In this document: positions 18,973 through 28,152 of the stretch, piece by piece
How the letters are laid out: every line of letters starts with the position of its first letter
Position numbering within the stretch: the stretch's first letter is position 1
Source of the DNA: Psychrilyobacter piezotolerans
GTDB taxonomy: Bacteria; Fusobacteriota; Fusobacteriia; Fusobacteriales; Fusobacteriaceae
NCBI RefSeq assembly: GCF_003391055.1
Contig: NZ_QUAJ01000011.1
Span: forward strand, 33,132-97,131
DNA: 64,000 bases
Direction of reading: 5' to 3'
Translations under genes and position numbers: made by a program
The notes under the pieces: generated by a model
Databases searched by the model: none
What the model saw: only the letters and a program-made list of their open reading frames with translations
Told to the model about the DNA's origin: nothing

Positions 18973-20739
18973 TTATTTTTCATAATTTTCCGTCAACTCT
19001 AAAAATAATTCTATATCTTCTTTCACCTGATCCAAGGAGCTTCTCCAAAATGAAATATCGGTTACATCTATATCCGCTAATCTGGCTACATCCTCTACAC
19101 TTTTTTTCCCTGTTTCTTTCAATAAATTGTCGTATTTCGGTAAAAACTCCTCTTTATTTAAAAGGTATTGTGAATACAGGCCACGTCCAAATAAAGCTCC
19201 AAAGGCATATGGAAAATTATAAAAACTGAGGCTTGGAATATAATAATGACCTTTATTTATCCACATATAAGGATGCAAAGTATCTTCATCTAAACCATCA
19301 CCATAAGATTCTTTCTGTGCCTCTATCATAATTTCCTTTAATTCTTCCGGGCTTAAGATACTGTCCTTTCTTTTATCAAATACTGTTTCCTCAAATATAT
19401 ACCTGCTCAATATATCCACCGCTACCTGGGTTATATCCTGCAGAGAACTCTCTAAAAGAAATGTTTTTTCTTCATTAGCAGCATCTATAAGTGCATTTTT
19501 CATCACTATAGTTTCACACAAAATTGATGCTGTCTCTGCCACAGGCATAGTGTACCTGGTGTTTAGTATACTTTCATCGAAGATACAATCACCGTGATAA
19601 GCATGTCCCAATTCATGAGCCAGAGTCAATACCCCGGAAAACGAACCTGTAAAATTATGCATTATCCTACTTTGCTTTATGGGCTGGATATTAGAGCAAA
19701 AAGCTCCTCCCCTTTTTCCTTTTTTAGGAGAATAATCAATCCAGTTCTCATTGAATGCTCTCTCTGCTACTTCCCTTAATTTTGGAGAAAATGAGCCAAA
19801 ATTTTTCAATACATAATCCTGTGCCTCTTCAATGGTAAATACTTTATCTGCACTGCCAATTGGAGCAAATAAATCATAAAAAGGCAGCCCGTTCTCATGC
19901 CCTAACATCTCAGCTTTTCTTCTTAAATATTTTCTGAAATATGGCAGATATTCTCTGATCCCGTTTAATAAGGCATCCAAAGTTTCTTTAGACATCCTGG
20001 AGTCTGCCAATGTTTTTGAAATAGGGGAATCATATCCTCTTGCCTCATTTATGGTATTTACCTGTCCTTTTATAGAGTTCAAAGAATAAGCTATTGTTTT
20101 TTCTATTTTTTCATAAGCTTTTATCTCTGCTTCAAATGCTGTTTTTCTGACATTTGGATCTTTGTCATGAGCCAGATTTCTTACTTCCGGTAAAGTTATC
20201 ACTTTTTTTTCACCATTTAATTCTATCTCTACATCTAAGGTAGAGGTTAATAGTCCATGAAGATCACTCCAAGCTGTTGCTCCGGTTTGATCTAATTTTG
20301 ATAACAAAAGTTCTGTCTGTTCATCTAAAGTATATTGATCCTTCTCCTTTATTTCCTTCAGGAAAAAATAATGTTCCTTATAGAATTCATTTTCTTCTGC
20401 TAATTTTTCTATATCTAACCCGGTAATCCATTTATTAGCCAAGGTCACCGCTTCTGTTATTTCAGAATATTTGTTAGATAAAGTGTTTAAATATTTTATT
20501 GCATCTTTATTTGTGGCGTCTGTTGCTTTGGACAGGGAACAAAATGCTCCTAAAGTTCCATTTACGACAAAATACTCTATCAATGTCTTTAAATAATTTT
20601 CCAGGTTCCCGCCATTTGGATCAAATTGCCCTTTAAAATCATTTAACCTTTCTATAACCTCATCCATTTTTTCTAAATCAGCTTTAAATTTTTCCGATTC
20701 AAATGACGGATATAACTTATCCAGATTCCAATTATTCAT
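18973..20739 (-). CDS. pepF: Oligoendopeptidase F, M3B family
   Basis: This is a cytosolic zinc metallopeptidase of 588 residues that cuts short peptides internally. The zinc-binding HEXXH motif is LAHELGHAYHG near residue 377, and the third ligand Glu is expected about 25 residues downstream (MPVAETASILCETI). The helical N-terminal half (about 1-190) and the C-terminal YNFPYAFGALFGRGLY segment are typical of the M3B family. It stands between the M18 aminopeptidase and the oppABCDF importer, all on the minus strand, so it likely processes imported oligopeptides. Confidence 0.93.
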   Translation of the reverse strand: MNNWNLDKLYPSFESEKFKADLEKMDEVIERLNDFKGQFDPNGGNLENYLKTLIEYFVVNGTLGAFCSLSKATDATNKDAIKYLNTLSNKYSEITEAVTLANKWITGLDIEKLAEENEFYKEHYFFLKEIKEKDQYTLDEQTELLLSKLDQTGATAWSDLHGLLTSTLDVEIELNGEKKVITLPEVRNLAHDKDPNVRKTAFEAEIKAYEKIEKTIAYSLNSIKGQVNTINEARGYDSPISKTLADSRMSKETLDALLNGIREYLPYFRKYLRRKAEMLGHENGLPFYDLFAPIGSADKVFTIEEAQDYVLKNFGSFSPKLREVAERAFNENWIDYSPKKGKRGGAFCSNIQPIKQSRIMHNFTGSFSGVLTLAHELGHAYHGDCIFDESILNTRYTMPVAETASILCETIVMKNALIDAANEEKTFLLESSLQDITQVAVDILSRYIFEETVFDKRKDSILSPEELKEIMIEAQKESYGDGLDEDTLHPYMWINKGHYYIPSLSFYNFPYAFGALFGRGLYSQYLLNKEEFLPKYDNLLKETGKKSVEDVARLADIDVTDISFWRSSLDQVKEDIELFLELTENYEK

Positions 20740-20753
20740 AATTCCTCCCTAAT

Positions 20754-20794
20754 AAAAGGAGCTTATCCACCCTAAGATGAATAAACTCCTTTTT
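20754..20794 (-). terminator. Hairpin terminator between the small membrane protein gene and pepF
   Basis: AAAAGGAG at 20754-20761 pairs with CTCCTTTT at 20787-20794, enclosing a partly paired loop. It lies just past the stop at 20807 and may end the opp transcript. Confidence 0.6.
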
Positions 20795-20806
20795 TACACC
20801 CAGCCT

Positions 20807-21037
20807 TTAAAATTTAAATATAAATTTTATAAGCAGATAAAATAATAAACAGGCTATCAAGACTACCGGTACGATAGTTGTCAGTGCTGCAATTATAAGT
20901 GCTTTAGCATCGTTCTTTTCAAATTTCGTTTCATCTATCAATTTTTTTAATTCCTCATCTTCTCGTCTGAGTTTTTCTTTTTTAGAAATAAGATCTTCCA
21001 TACTCCCTTTTTCTTTATCTTTAAACAAGTTCCGCAC
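20807..21037 (-). CDS. Small single-span membrane protein at the end of the opp operon
   Basis: This 76-residue protein has a strongly charged, probably coiled-coil first half (about residues 8-45, rich in Lys, Glu and Asp) and one hydrophobic span near the C-terminus (LIIAALTTIVPVVLIACLLF). It overlaps the end of oppF by 17 bp, so it is likely translated from the opp messenger. I do not recognise a family. A role with the Opp transporter is only suggested by position. Confidence 0.55.
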   Translation of the reverse strand: MRNLFKDKEKGSMEDLISKKEKLRREDEELKKLIDETKFEKNDAKALIIAALTTIVPVVLIACLLFYLLIKFIFKF

Positions 21038-22016
21038 CCTTATAGTGACAGGCTACAAAATGACCTTCCGATACCTCTTCCCATTTGGGAACTTCTGCCT
21101 TACAGACATCCTTAGCTATTGGGCATCTTGTATGAAACTTACATCCAGCTGGAGGTGTTACATTTGATGGAATATCTCCTTCTAATACAATTCTCTTTCT
21201 ATTTTTTATTATATCCAGATCTGTTTCCGGGATGGAAGATAATAATGCTTTGGTATATGGATGTTGAGGACTTGCATATAGATTTTTTTTAGGAGCTAAT
21301 TCCACCATGTTCCCCAAATACATTACCCCTATCCTGTCAGAAATATGTTTCACCACTGACAGATCATGAGATATAAACAGGTATGACATTCCAAATTCAT
21401 TTTTTAAGTCATTCAATAAGTTTATTACCTGTGATTGAATAGATACATCAAGTGCAGATACAGCTTCATCACAGACGATAAATTTAGGTTTTAGTGCCAG
21501 AGATCTGGCTATCCCGATCCTTTGCCTCTGCCCCCCGCTGAACTCATGAGGAAATCTATAGATCATATAGTCATCCAGTCCGCAGGTTTTCATTATTTTT
21601 TTTACATATGTTTCAAGTTCCTTGGACCCGGCCTTATATATCTTGTGCTCTACCAGAGCTTCTCCGATTATATTTCCCACTGTCATCCTGGGATTTAATG
21701 ATGAATACGGGTCCTGGAATATTATCTGCATCTCACGTCTTAGAGGAACCATCTGTTTAACAGACAGATCCGTTATATCTTTACCGTCATAGATTATTTG
21801 TCCCGCTGTCGGGTCATATAACTTAAGGAGACTTCTTCCAAAGGTGGATTTTCCGCAGCCTGATTCTCCTACTATTCCTATGGTTTCCCCTTCGTATAAC
21901 ACCATGTCTATCCCGTCGTTTGCCTTAACAAATAATTTTTCACCATTTTTTCTTTTCCCGGTAGGAAAATATTGTTTAAGCCCTTTAGTTTCTAATATTA
22001 TTTTTCTATTTTCCAT
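21021..22016 (-). CDS. oppF: Oligopeptide ABC transporter ATP-binding protein OppF
   Basis: This is the second ATPase of the Opp/Dpp importer, 331 residues. The Walker A motif GESGCGKSTFGR is near 53, the Q-loop at FQDPYSSLNPR, the signature FSGGQRQRIGIARSLA near 158 and Walker B FIVCDEAVSALD near 185. The C-terminal oligopeptide-transporter extension has the Cys-rich CKFHTRCPIAKDVC near 290. It overlaps oppD by 11 bp. It powers peptide uptake together with OppD on the cytoplasmic face of OppBC. Confidence 0.95.
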   Translation of the reverse strand: MENRKIILETKGLKQYFPTGKRKNGEKLFVKANDGIDMVLYEGETIGIVGESGCGKSTFGRSLLKLYDPTAGQIIYDGKDITDLSVKQMVPLRREMQIIFQDPYSSLNPRMTVGNIIGEALVEHKIYKAGSKELETYVKKIMKTCGLDDYMIYRFPHEFSGGQRQRIGIARSLALKPKFIVCDEAVSALDVSIQSQVINLLNDLKNEFGMSYLFISHDLSVVKHISDRIGVMYLGNMVELAPKKNLYASPQHPYTKALLSSIPETDLDIIKNRKRIVLEGDIPSNVTPPAGCKFHTRCPIAKDVCKAEVPKWEEVSEGHFVACHYKGAELV

Positions 22017-23007
22017 CTCTCTGCTCCTTATTTGGATAGAAACATCTGATCAGATGATTAGGTTCTACCTCTACAAGATTTGGTTTTTCATCGATACATT
22101 TTTGGGTAGCAAACTTGCAACGGGGTGCAAACCTGCAGCCTATTGGAAGGTTAAGTGGATGGGGCACACTTCCATCTATCTGGTCCAGGTATTCCACTTC
22201 CTCATTTAATTTGGGAATGGAATTGAGTAACCCTTCCTTATACGGGTGGGAAAACTTTGAAATTTTTGAGAATAATACCTCTACCGGAGCTTTTTCTACC
22301 GCTTCTCCTGTATACATTACCACTACATCATCAGCCAGTTCCGCTATGGCTCCTAAGTCATGAGTTATAAATAATATAGCTGTATTATGCTTTTTCTTCA
22401 GGTCATTCATAAGGTTAAATATCTGTGCCTGAATAGTTACATCCAGGGCAGTTGTAGGTTCGTCAGCTATAAGGAGTTTGGGTTCACAGGCTAGTGCCAT
22501 GGCTATCATTACCCTTTGTCTCATCCCCCCTGATAACTGGTGGGGATAGTTATGTACCACACCTTCAGGTTCAGGTATTTTTACCTCCCTCAGGAGTTCT
22601 ACCGATCTTTCCCAGGCTTCTTTTTTATCCATACCCTGGTGGAGGATCAACGGTTCTCCCAATTGTTCCCCTATCTTTAATACAGGGTTCAGACTTGTCA
22701 TAGGTTCCTGGAATATCATAGATATCTCATTTCCCCTGATAGCCCTCATCTCATCCTCTGTATAGTCCAACAATTCCTGCCCGTCAAACATTATACTTCC
22801 ATCTACAATATCACCCGGATCATCTATAAGTCTCAGGATACTAAATGAAGTTATGGATTTTCCCGATCCTGATTCTCCTACAACTCCCAAAGTTCTACCC
22901 CTTTGAATCTCCATATCTACGCCGTTTACGGCTTTTATAGTTCCCTTGTTGGTAAAGAAATAAGTATGCAGATTTCTTATTTCAAGTAAATTTTCATTAG
23001 TTTTCAT
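22006..23007 (-). CDS. oppD: Oligopeptide ABC transporter ATP-binding protein OppD
   Basis: This is the first ATPase of the Opp/Dpp importer, 333 residues. Walker [12 protein letters not shown] is near 43, the signature [16 protein letters not shown] near 158 and Walker [13 protein letters not shown] near 178. The C-terminal Cys motif [14 protein letters not shown] is near 293. It abuts oppC with no gap and overlaps oppF by 11 bp, so the operon is translationally coupled. Confidence 0.95.
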   Translation of the reverse strand: MKTNENLLEIRNLHTYFFTNKGTIKAVNGVDMEIQRGRTLGVVGESGSGKSITSFSILRLIDDPGDIVDGSIMFDGQELLDYTEDEMRAIRGNEISMIFQEPMTSLNPVLKIGEQLGEPLILHQGMDKKEAWERSVELLREVKIPEPEGVVHNYPHQLSGGMRQRVMIAMALACEPKLLIADEPTTALDVTIQAQIFNLMNDLKKKHNTAILFITHDLGAIAELADDVVVMYTGEAVEKAPVEVLFSKISKFSHPYKEGLLNSIPKLNEEVEYLDQIDGSVPHPLNLPIGCRFAPRCKFATQKCIDEKPNLVEVEPNHLIRCFYPNKEQRDGK

Positions 23008-24012
23008 CTACATCGCCGCCCTTGCTAATTTTCTTCTTTTTTGTCTTTCTTTCTCTCTTTTTCTCTTCTCTTTAAGTCTTATTCTCTGTTCCTTGGTAAC
23101 ATATTGGGATTTTGGATCCACAGCATCTCTCAGCCCTTCACCTATTACATTGATACTCATGATCAAAATAAATAATGCCAATCCCGGGAAGATCCAGGTC
23201 CACCAGTAATTTGTCATTACAATAGCATTCTTAGCAGACAGACTGATAAGTCTTCCCCATGTAGGGATAGGTTCTGTAACCGACAGCCCTAAATATGACA
23301 GGGAAGATTCAGTAAGGATTGCTCCTGCAAATGTCAGAGTTCCGCTTACGATTACATATGTCAGTACGTTGGGGATCAAATGCTTGGTTATTTGATTGAA
23401 ACTGCTGATTCCCAATGCCCTTGTAGCTACTATAAATTCCTGTTCTCTCAGGGATAAGATCTGTCCCCTTACCATCCTTGCTAACCCGGTCCATCTTAAG
23501 AATCCCAGAATGAAGATTATCAGATATAACCTAAGCTGGGCATCTAAATCCATAAATATAGCTGATATAGTCATTGCAATAGCTAAAAATGGAAATGATG
23601 ATACAATCTCTGTTCCCCTCATGATCAGCGTATCCACCTTTCCGCCAAAGAAACCTGCTGTAGCTCCTATAGATACACCTAATACTATGGATAATACCGT
23701 AGATAAAAGTCCTACCTGGATGGAGATCCATCCCCCTGCTAATACCCTCAAAAACAGGTCTCTTCCCTGGGCATCTGTTCCAAACAGATGCTGCATACTG
23801 GGTTTCATATATTTCTGGGATATATCTACATGGGCCAGATCATAGTTAGTCAGGTGAACGTAAACCTGGGCTCCTACTATGACCAACAGCAGTAATCCAA
23901 ATGAAATAAACCCTGCCATAGCCAGTTTATTATGTTTAAATTTTTCTATTATCTGCCTTGTAGGAGAAATAATTTTTTCATGCTCTTTATTTAATTTATC
24001 GTTATTGCTCAT
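23008..24012 (-). CDS. oppC: Oligopeptide ABC transporter permease OppC
   Basis: This is the inner-membrane permease of the Opp/Dpp importer, 334 residues, with about six membrane spans. The N-terminal OppC domain (KFKHNKLAMAGF) and the LFGTDAQGRDLFLRVLAGG motif are characteristic. The EAA loop reads ATRALGISSFNQITKHLIPN near 190. The protein ends in an unusually basic tail of about 30 residues (KEQRIRLKEKRKREKE and on), which is not part of the core fold. The start overlaps the oppB stop by one base. Confidence 0.94.
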   Translation of the reverse strand: MSNNDKLNKEHEKIISPTRQIIEKFKHNKLAMAGFISFGLLLLVIVGAQVYVHLTNYDLAHVDISQKYMKPSMQHLFGTDAQGRDLFLRVLAGGWISIQVGLLSTVLSIVLGVSIGATAGFFGGKVDTLIMRGTEIVSSFPFLAIAMTISAIFMDLDAQLRLYLIIFILGFLRWTGLARMVRGQILSLREQEFIVATRALGISSFNQITKHLIPNVLTYVIVSGTLTFAGAILTESSLSYLGLSVTEPIPTWGRLISLSAKNAIVMTNYWWTWIFPGLALFILIMSINVIGEGLRDAVDPKSQYVTKEQRIRLKEKRKREKERQKRRKLARAAM

Positions 24013-25043
24013 TATTTTATCCTCCTTGCTTTTATTCTAGGGTCTACCAGTGCATAACCTACATCAACAAACAGGTTGGCAAAAAGTGTCAGCACTGCAA
24101 AGAATAACAATACAGTGGATAGAACTCCCCTGTCTTTAAATTGATACGCCTGGTTCATCAAAAGTCCCATTCCGGGCCATGCAAATATCTTCTCTACGAT
24201 GATAGACCCGCCAAATAATGCAGGTATCCAGAATCCAATAATTGTAATTACAGGAATCAATGCATTTTTAAATGCATGTCTGTAGATAACTACTTTTTCT
24301 GCTAACCCCTTTGCTCTGGAAGTTCTGATATAATCAGCTTTCAGAACTTCTATCATGGCATTTCTGATATACCTGATGAGACTCGCAAGAGATGACAGTA
24401 CTATTACTGAAACCGGCAGGATATAATATACATATTCAGGTCTTACACCCCTGGGGTCTACCATCCCTGAAAATGGCAGGATTCGGAGTACTGCAGAAAA
24501 TAGTAGTACCAATAACAGTGCCATAAAGAATGAAGGCAGGGAAATTCCTATCATAGATACCACAGTTACTATCTTATCGTACCTGGTATTTTTCCTTACT
24601 GCTGATTTAATTCCGATAGGGATAGCAATTAAAAAGGCTATAATAAAGCCTACAATATTAACTTTGAATGAATTCATAATATAACTTCCGATGAATTCAT
24701 TGATGGGTTTATTAAGTGCTACCGAATAACCAAAGTTAGCAGTCAGTACATCTTTCCACCATAAAAAATACCTCACTATAACCGGTTTATCGTATCCCAA
24801 TACTTTTCTCATGGTTTCTATATATGCTATCCTTTGTTCCTCTGTCATATTGGCTGTTGTCTCTGGATTGATCATGGCGAGGATAGGGTCTCCCGGCATA
24901 AGCTGTATCAATGTGAATATAACTATTGAAATTATAATTACAACCGGCAATAAGTGTAACAATCTGTTTCCTATGTATTTTATATAAGGAAATACTGTAT
25001 CAAATAGAGTTCTCAGTTTTCCTTGCTGTTTTTCATCTTCCAC
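24012..25043 (-). CDS. oppB: Oligopeptide ABC transporter permease OppB
   Basis: This is the partner permease of OppC, about 343 residues with six predicted spans. It has the typical OppB features: LIQLMPGDPI near 70, the EAA loop (TSRAKGLAEKVVIYRHAFKNALIPV) and EKIFAWPGMGLL near 285. The frame opens with TTG at 25055, but that triplet lies within the ribosome site. I therefore take the GTG at 25043, five bases after GGAGG, as the start. A strong hairpin separates it from oppA. Confidence 0.93.
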   Translation of the reverse strand: MEDEKQQGKLRTLFDTVFPYIKYIGNRLLHLLPVVIIISIVIFTLIQLMPGDPILAMINPETTANMTEEQRIAYIETMRKVLGYDKPVIVRYFLWWKDVLTANFGYSVALNKPINEFIGSYIMNSFKVNIVGFIIAFLIAIPIGIKSAVRKNTRYDKIVTVVSMIGISLPSFFMALLLVLLFSAVLRILPFSGMVDPRGVRPEYVYYILPVSVIVLSSLASLIRYIRNAMIEVLKADYIRTSRAKGLAEKVVIYRHAFKNALIPVITIIGFWIPALFGGSIIVEKIFAWPGMGLLMNQAYQFKDRGVLSTVLLFFAVLTLFANLFVDVGYALVDPRIKARRIK

Positions 25044-25056
25044 ATTTACCTCCAAT

Positions 25057-25086
25057 AAATAAGCAGAGACTATGCTCTGCTTATTT
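25057..25086 (-). promoter_or_regulatory. Intra-operon hairpin between oppA and oppB
   Basis: A perfect 12-bp stem (25057-25068 with 25075-25086, six-base loop) fills the 54-base gap. It is not followed by a T run on the minus strand, so it probably protects the upstream oppA messenger or causes partial termination, giving more binding protein than permease. Confidence 0.65.
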
Positions 25087-25097
25087 TATTCTATTTA

Positions 25098-26900
25098 TTA
25101 TTTTTTGAAATTTGCTTTTATTATTGCATAAGGCCATGTCCATAGAGCGTTTGTCTCAAAGTTTTCCACCTTATTTGTGTAAACATCGTAGTAGTTATTT
25201 GAGTATAGTGGTAATTGCGGCAGATCTTCATTAACTTCTACAATCCATTTTCTCCAGTTAGCTTTGTAGCTGGCAGTTCCTTCATCGGTTGACGGGTTAG
25301 AGAATCTGATCTCATCAAGTAATTTTTCATCCCCAACATATCTTGTACTGTTACTTGATGATCCTTTTCCAAATGGTAAGATTTTCGTACTAGACCAGTT
25401 AGCATATGGATCATACTCAATACTGTAAGAAGTTCCACCTGTAAACATATGGTATTTTCTTTCACTTAAAGCAGAGTTCCCATATAAGTTGTTGGCCATG
25501 ATAGACCAGTCCATAGAATCTACATTGATCTTCATTCCAAATTTATCCTGAACTTCTTTAGTCAGAGTAAGGTTGATTGCATCTGTCCATGCTGATGTGA
25601 TAGCCAGGTTAAGAGCAAGCTCCTTCCCTTCCCATAGATAATTTCCATCTGCATCCTTGGTTAATTTTGCATATAATCCATCTGTTTTAGCTGCAGCCTG
25701 ATCCAATAACTTATGAGCTTCCTTTAAGTTAGCCTCTTCATCCCAGTTACCATCTGCATCTAAAATATCATAACTTGTCAATGATTTTTCAAATTTCCCC
25801 TCTGTTCCGAACTGCTCACCATCTTCATACATCATCCACATATTTCTAGAGTATGGTGCATTGGATGAAATCCCGTATTTTCCCAAGAAAATATTTCTAA
25901 ATTTAATTCTGTCAAACTCATAGGCGAAAGCTTTTCTTACTTCCGGCAGCTGTGCCGGTCCAAAATCATTATGGAATGTGATCTGTCCTCCCCCATGACG
26001 GAAATAGTTATTAGTTGACAATGTTGCTGTCTCTGCTAATACTGCATCTACATTTTCCTCTTTCCCGATATTTGCAAGCCCGTCGATCTCACCGGTAACT
26101 AACTGAGTTATCTTAGTTTCCTCCGGTATATTTTGAACGATAAGGGTATCTATGCTGGGCTTATCTCCCTCAAAGTTACCCTGGTAGTTTTCGTTTATAG
26201 ATAATTTTACATATTGTGACTCCACATATTCATCGATCTTATATGCTCCATATCCAACTGGTGTAGACATATTAGCCTTTACCCACTGCTGGGGAGTAAC
26301 CCCATCTTTTTCTGCTCCAGCAAGAATCATTGTTGAATCCAAAATAGACTGATCTTCAGAAAACACAGAAGAACCTATTGTATACATTGTACGTTTTAAA
26401 TAAAATACTACAGTATTATTAGCTTCATCCAATTCTACCCTGTCAACATATTCAGATACACTGCTTGTTCCACCTGTAGCTGCTAAAGCCTCTTTATCCA
26501 TATAAAAGTCATATGTAAACTTTACATCCTTAGCTGTCAATGGATCTCCATTTGAAAACTTCATCCCATCTTTAATCTTAAATGTCCATATATCCTCACT
26601 CTCTTTGGATGGATCGGATTTTGACAATACTTTGCTCTCTACAAACGAAGTAAGAGCTAATTCCCCCTTGTCTGTTTGTGATAAAAGCCCTCCACCCCAA
26701 ACTAATCTTCTGATATTTGCATCATATGCCGAATTTGTCCACCCATAATAGAAGTCACCGTTAAAGTTAGCCGATCCCATTACAAAGGTTGTTGGTTTAT
26801 CTGCCCCCCCTGCTGTTCCTGTTGTTTCCTTCTCCGATCCTCCACAGCCTGTAAATAATAAAGCTGCTAACACTCCCAGTATTAATAATTTTTTCTTCAT
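25098..26900 (-). CDS. oppA: Oligopeptide-binding lipoprotein OppA
   Basis: This is the solute-binding component of the importer (SBP_bac_5 family), 600 residues. A lipoprotein signal ends at LLFTGC, with the lipidated Cys near residue 19. Family hallmarks include WTFKIKDGMKFSNGDPLTAKDVKFTYDFYMD near 125-155. Gly/Ser/Thr-rich residues after the Cys form a flexible tether. It captures oligopeptides in the periplasm and delivers them to OppBC. It is the first gene of the operon, with a long upstream region carrying candidate promoters about 350 bases away. Confidence 0.94.
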   Translation of the reverse strand: MKKKLLILGVLAALLFTGCGGSEKETTGTAGGADKPTTFVMGSANFNGDFYYGWTNSAYDANIRRLVWGGGLLSQTDKGELALTSFVESKVLSKSDPSKESEDIWTFKIKDGMKFSNGDPLTAKDVKFTYDFYMDKEALAATGGTSSVSEYVDRVELDEANNTVVFYLKRTMYTIGSSVFSEDQSILDSTMILAGAEKDGVTPQQWVKANMSTPVGYGAYKIDEYVESQYVKLSINENYQGNFEGDKPSIDTLIVQNIPEETKITQLVTGEIDGLANIGKEENVDAVLAETATLSTNNYFRHGGGQITFHNDFGPAQLPEVRKAFAYEFDRIKFRNIFLGKYGISSNAPYSRNMWMMYEDGEQFGTEGKFEKSLTSYDILDADGNWDEEANLKEAHKLLDQAAAKTDGLYAKLTKDADGNYLWEGKELALNLAITSAWTDAINLTLTKEVQDKFGMKINVDSMDWSIMANNLYGNSALSERKYHMFTGGTSYSIEYDPYANWSSTKILPFGKGSSSNSTRYVGDEKLLDEIRFSNPSTDEGTASYKANWRKWIVEVNEDLPQLPLYSNNYYDVYTNKVENFETNALWTWPYAIIKANFKK

Positions 26901-27246
26901 TCTTTCCTCCCTGGTTTTATTTTTTCAATATAAACATTATATATACTAATGTAATACTATAATTTCCTTGATTTTAAAAATTTTAATTCGAAATTTCGTT
27001 AATTTTTGTTAAAGTTTAAGTTTTTTTTAATTCAAGTTATGAAAATTCAGTGCAACTATGCTTTTAATATGGTATAAAAAAATTAGAATATTCTTAAAAA
27101 AATATGAACCTTTCTAATGAAAAGTCTTTATATTTTAGTATTGTATGTTTTTTAAACATCGATAAAACTATAAACTATTTATAATTTTTATGAATATTTT
27201 TTATCCTATAGTATAGACAATCCTTCTTTACACAAACGGACTATAA

Positions 27247-27314
27247 TAACAATACCGTTATACTAAAAAGACAATAATTGTAACAATATTATACTAAAAA
27301 AATAATAATAACAA
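27247..27314 (-). promoter_or_regulatory. Tandem promoter-like repeats for opp
   Basis: On the minus strand TTGTTA boxes occur at 27309-27314, 27281-27286 and 27247-27252. The first two are each followed by TTTAGTATAAT or TTTAGTATAAC, with spacers of 15 and 18 bases to TATAAT (27288-27293) and TATAAC (27257-27262). The similarity between copies suggests a duplicated promoter or operator. Confidence 0.45.
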
Positions 27315-27412
27315 AAATATCTAAATGATATTGTATTAATATAATATACATATAACTTTCCTTATTGTATTTTGAAATTTCACAAAATTTGTACAAGTCC
27401 AGAATATTCGAG

Positions 27413-27450
27413 TAAAAAAAATAGGAAAATCCGAAGATTTTCCTAAAATT
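27413..27450 (-). terminator. Hairpin terminator after ridA
   Basis: A 10-bp stem (27422-27431 with 27436-27445) with a TTCG tetraloop on the minus strand is followed by eight T residues. This is a textbook intrinsic terminator. Confidence 0.9.
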
Positions 27451-27469
27451 TTATCAATTATTATTTCAA

Positions 27470-27850
27470 TTATTTTACTGCTATTACTTCGATCTCAACT
27501 TTAACATCTTTTGGTAATCTAGCTACTTCTACACAAGCTCTAGCAGGCTTTGTATCTGTAAAGTATTGTGCATAGATCTCATTGATCTTTCCAAAGTCAT
27601 TCATATCTTTGATGAAAACTCCAGCCTTTACAACATCGGCTAAAGAATATCCAGCTTCAGTAAGGATAGCCTTTACGTTTTCTAATGATTGTTTAGTCTG
27701 CTCCTGTACATCTTCAGATACTAATTCCATTGTAGTTGGTACGAATGGGATTTGTCCCGAAACATATAATGTTCCGTTTACTTCTACCGCTTGTGAATAT
27801 GGCCCTAATGCAGCTGGTGCATTTTCTGTATGAATGTATTTTTTTGACAT
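27470..27850 (-). CDS. ridA: Enamine/imine deaminase RidA
   Basis: This 126-residue Rid-family (YjgF/YER057c/UK114) protein hydrolyses reactive 2-aminoacrylate and related enamines released by PLP enzymes. Recognisable motifs are [26 protein letters not shown] at residues 8-35 and the catalytic-site region [24 protein letters not shown] near 102-125, with the conserved Arg that binds the carboxylate. Its own promoter and terminator bracket it, so it is a single-gene unit. It acts in the cytoplasm. Confidence 0.95.
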   Translation of the reverse strand: MSKKYIHTENAPAALGPYSQAVEVNGTLYVSGQIPFVPTTMELVSEDVQEQTKQSLENVKAILTEAGYSLADVVKAGVFIKDMNDFGKINEIYAQYFTDTKPARACVEVARLPKDVKVEIEVIAVK

Positions 27851-27893
27851 GATTTTACCTCCATTTTTTTTATTTATAATTATTGCTATTTAA

Positions 27894-27921
27894 ATTATAC
27901 AAGGTTTAAATTTTATGTCAA
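27894..27921 (-). promoter_or_regulatory. Sigma70-type promoter of ridA
   Basis: On the minus strand a consensus TTGACA (27916-27921) and TATAAT (27894-27899) are separated by 16 bases, about 45 bases before the ridA start. Confidence 0.8.
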
Positions 27922-28081
27922 CAAAAATAAAAAAATAATTTTTGTCCAATTTTTCAGTACAAATATCTGTATTTTTCAGCTTCCCTTTGCAAATACAAGG
28001 CTATATATATGTGTACCGTATGTTATCAAAACACTATATCCTGTTTTAATTCTAAAAAGATCAAAAAAAAGCTTTTTTTGG

Positions 28082-28111
28082 TTGACTTTTTCATCGTTTT
28101 TAAAGTATAAT
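28082..28111 (+). promoter_or_regulatory. Sigma70-type promoter of the ATPase-VOR operon
   Basis: TTGACT (28082-28087) and TATAAT (28106-28111) are 18 bases apart, with the first gene starting at 28153 after TAGGAG. The ridA and VOR promoters share a 300-base intergenic region (27851-28152) that otherwise holds no gene. Confidence 0.8.
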
Positions 28112-28152
28112 CAATTATATGTACTAAAAATATAGTAACTTAGGAGTTTAAA

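Larger units (their letters stand above)
26901..27469. other. AT-rich intergenic region upstream of oppA
   Basis: I see no gene in these 569 bases. The region is more than 80 percent A+T in places. It contains the tandem promoter-like repeats at 27247-27314, the ridA terminator near 27420 and otherwise low-complexity sequence. If the promoters at 27247-27314 are used, oppA has a leader of over 330 bases, long enough for regulation. No known riboswitch fold was recognised. Confidence 0.6.
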
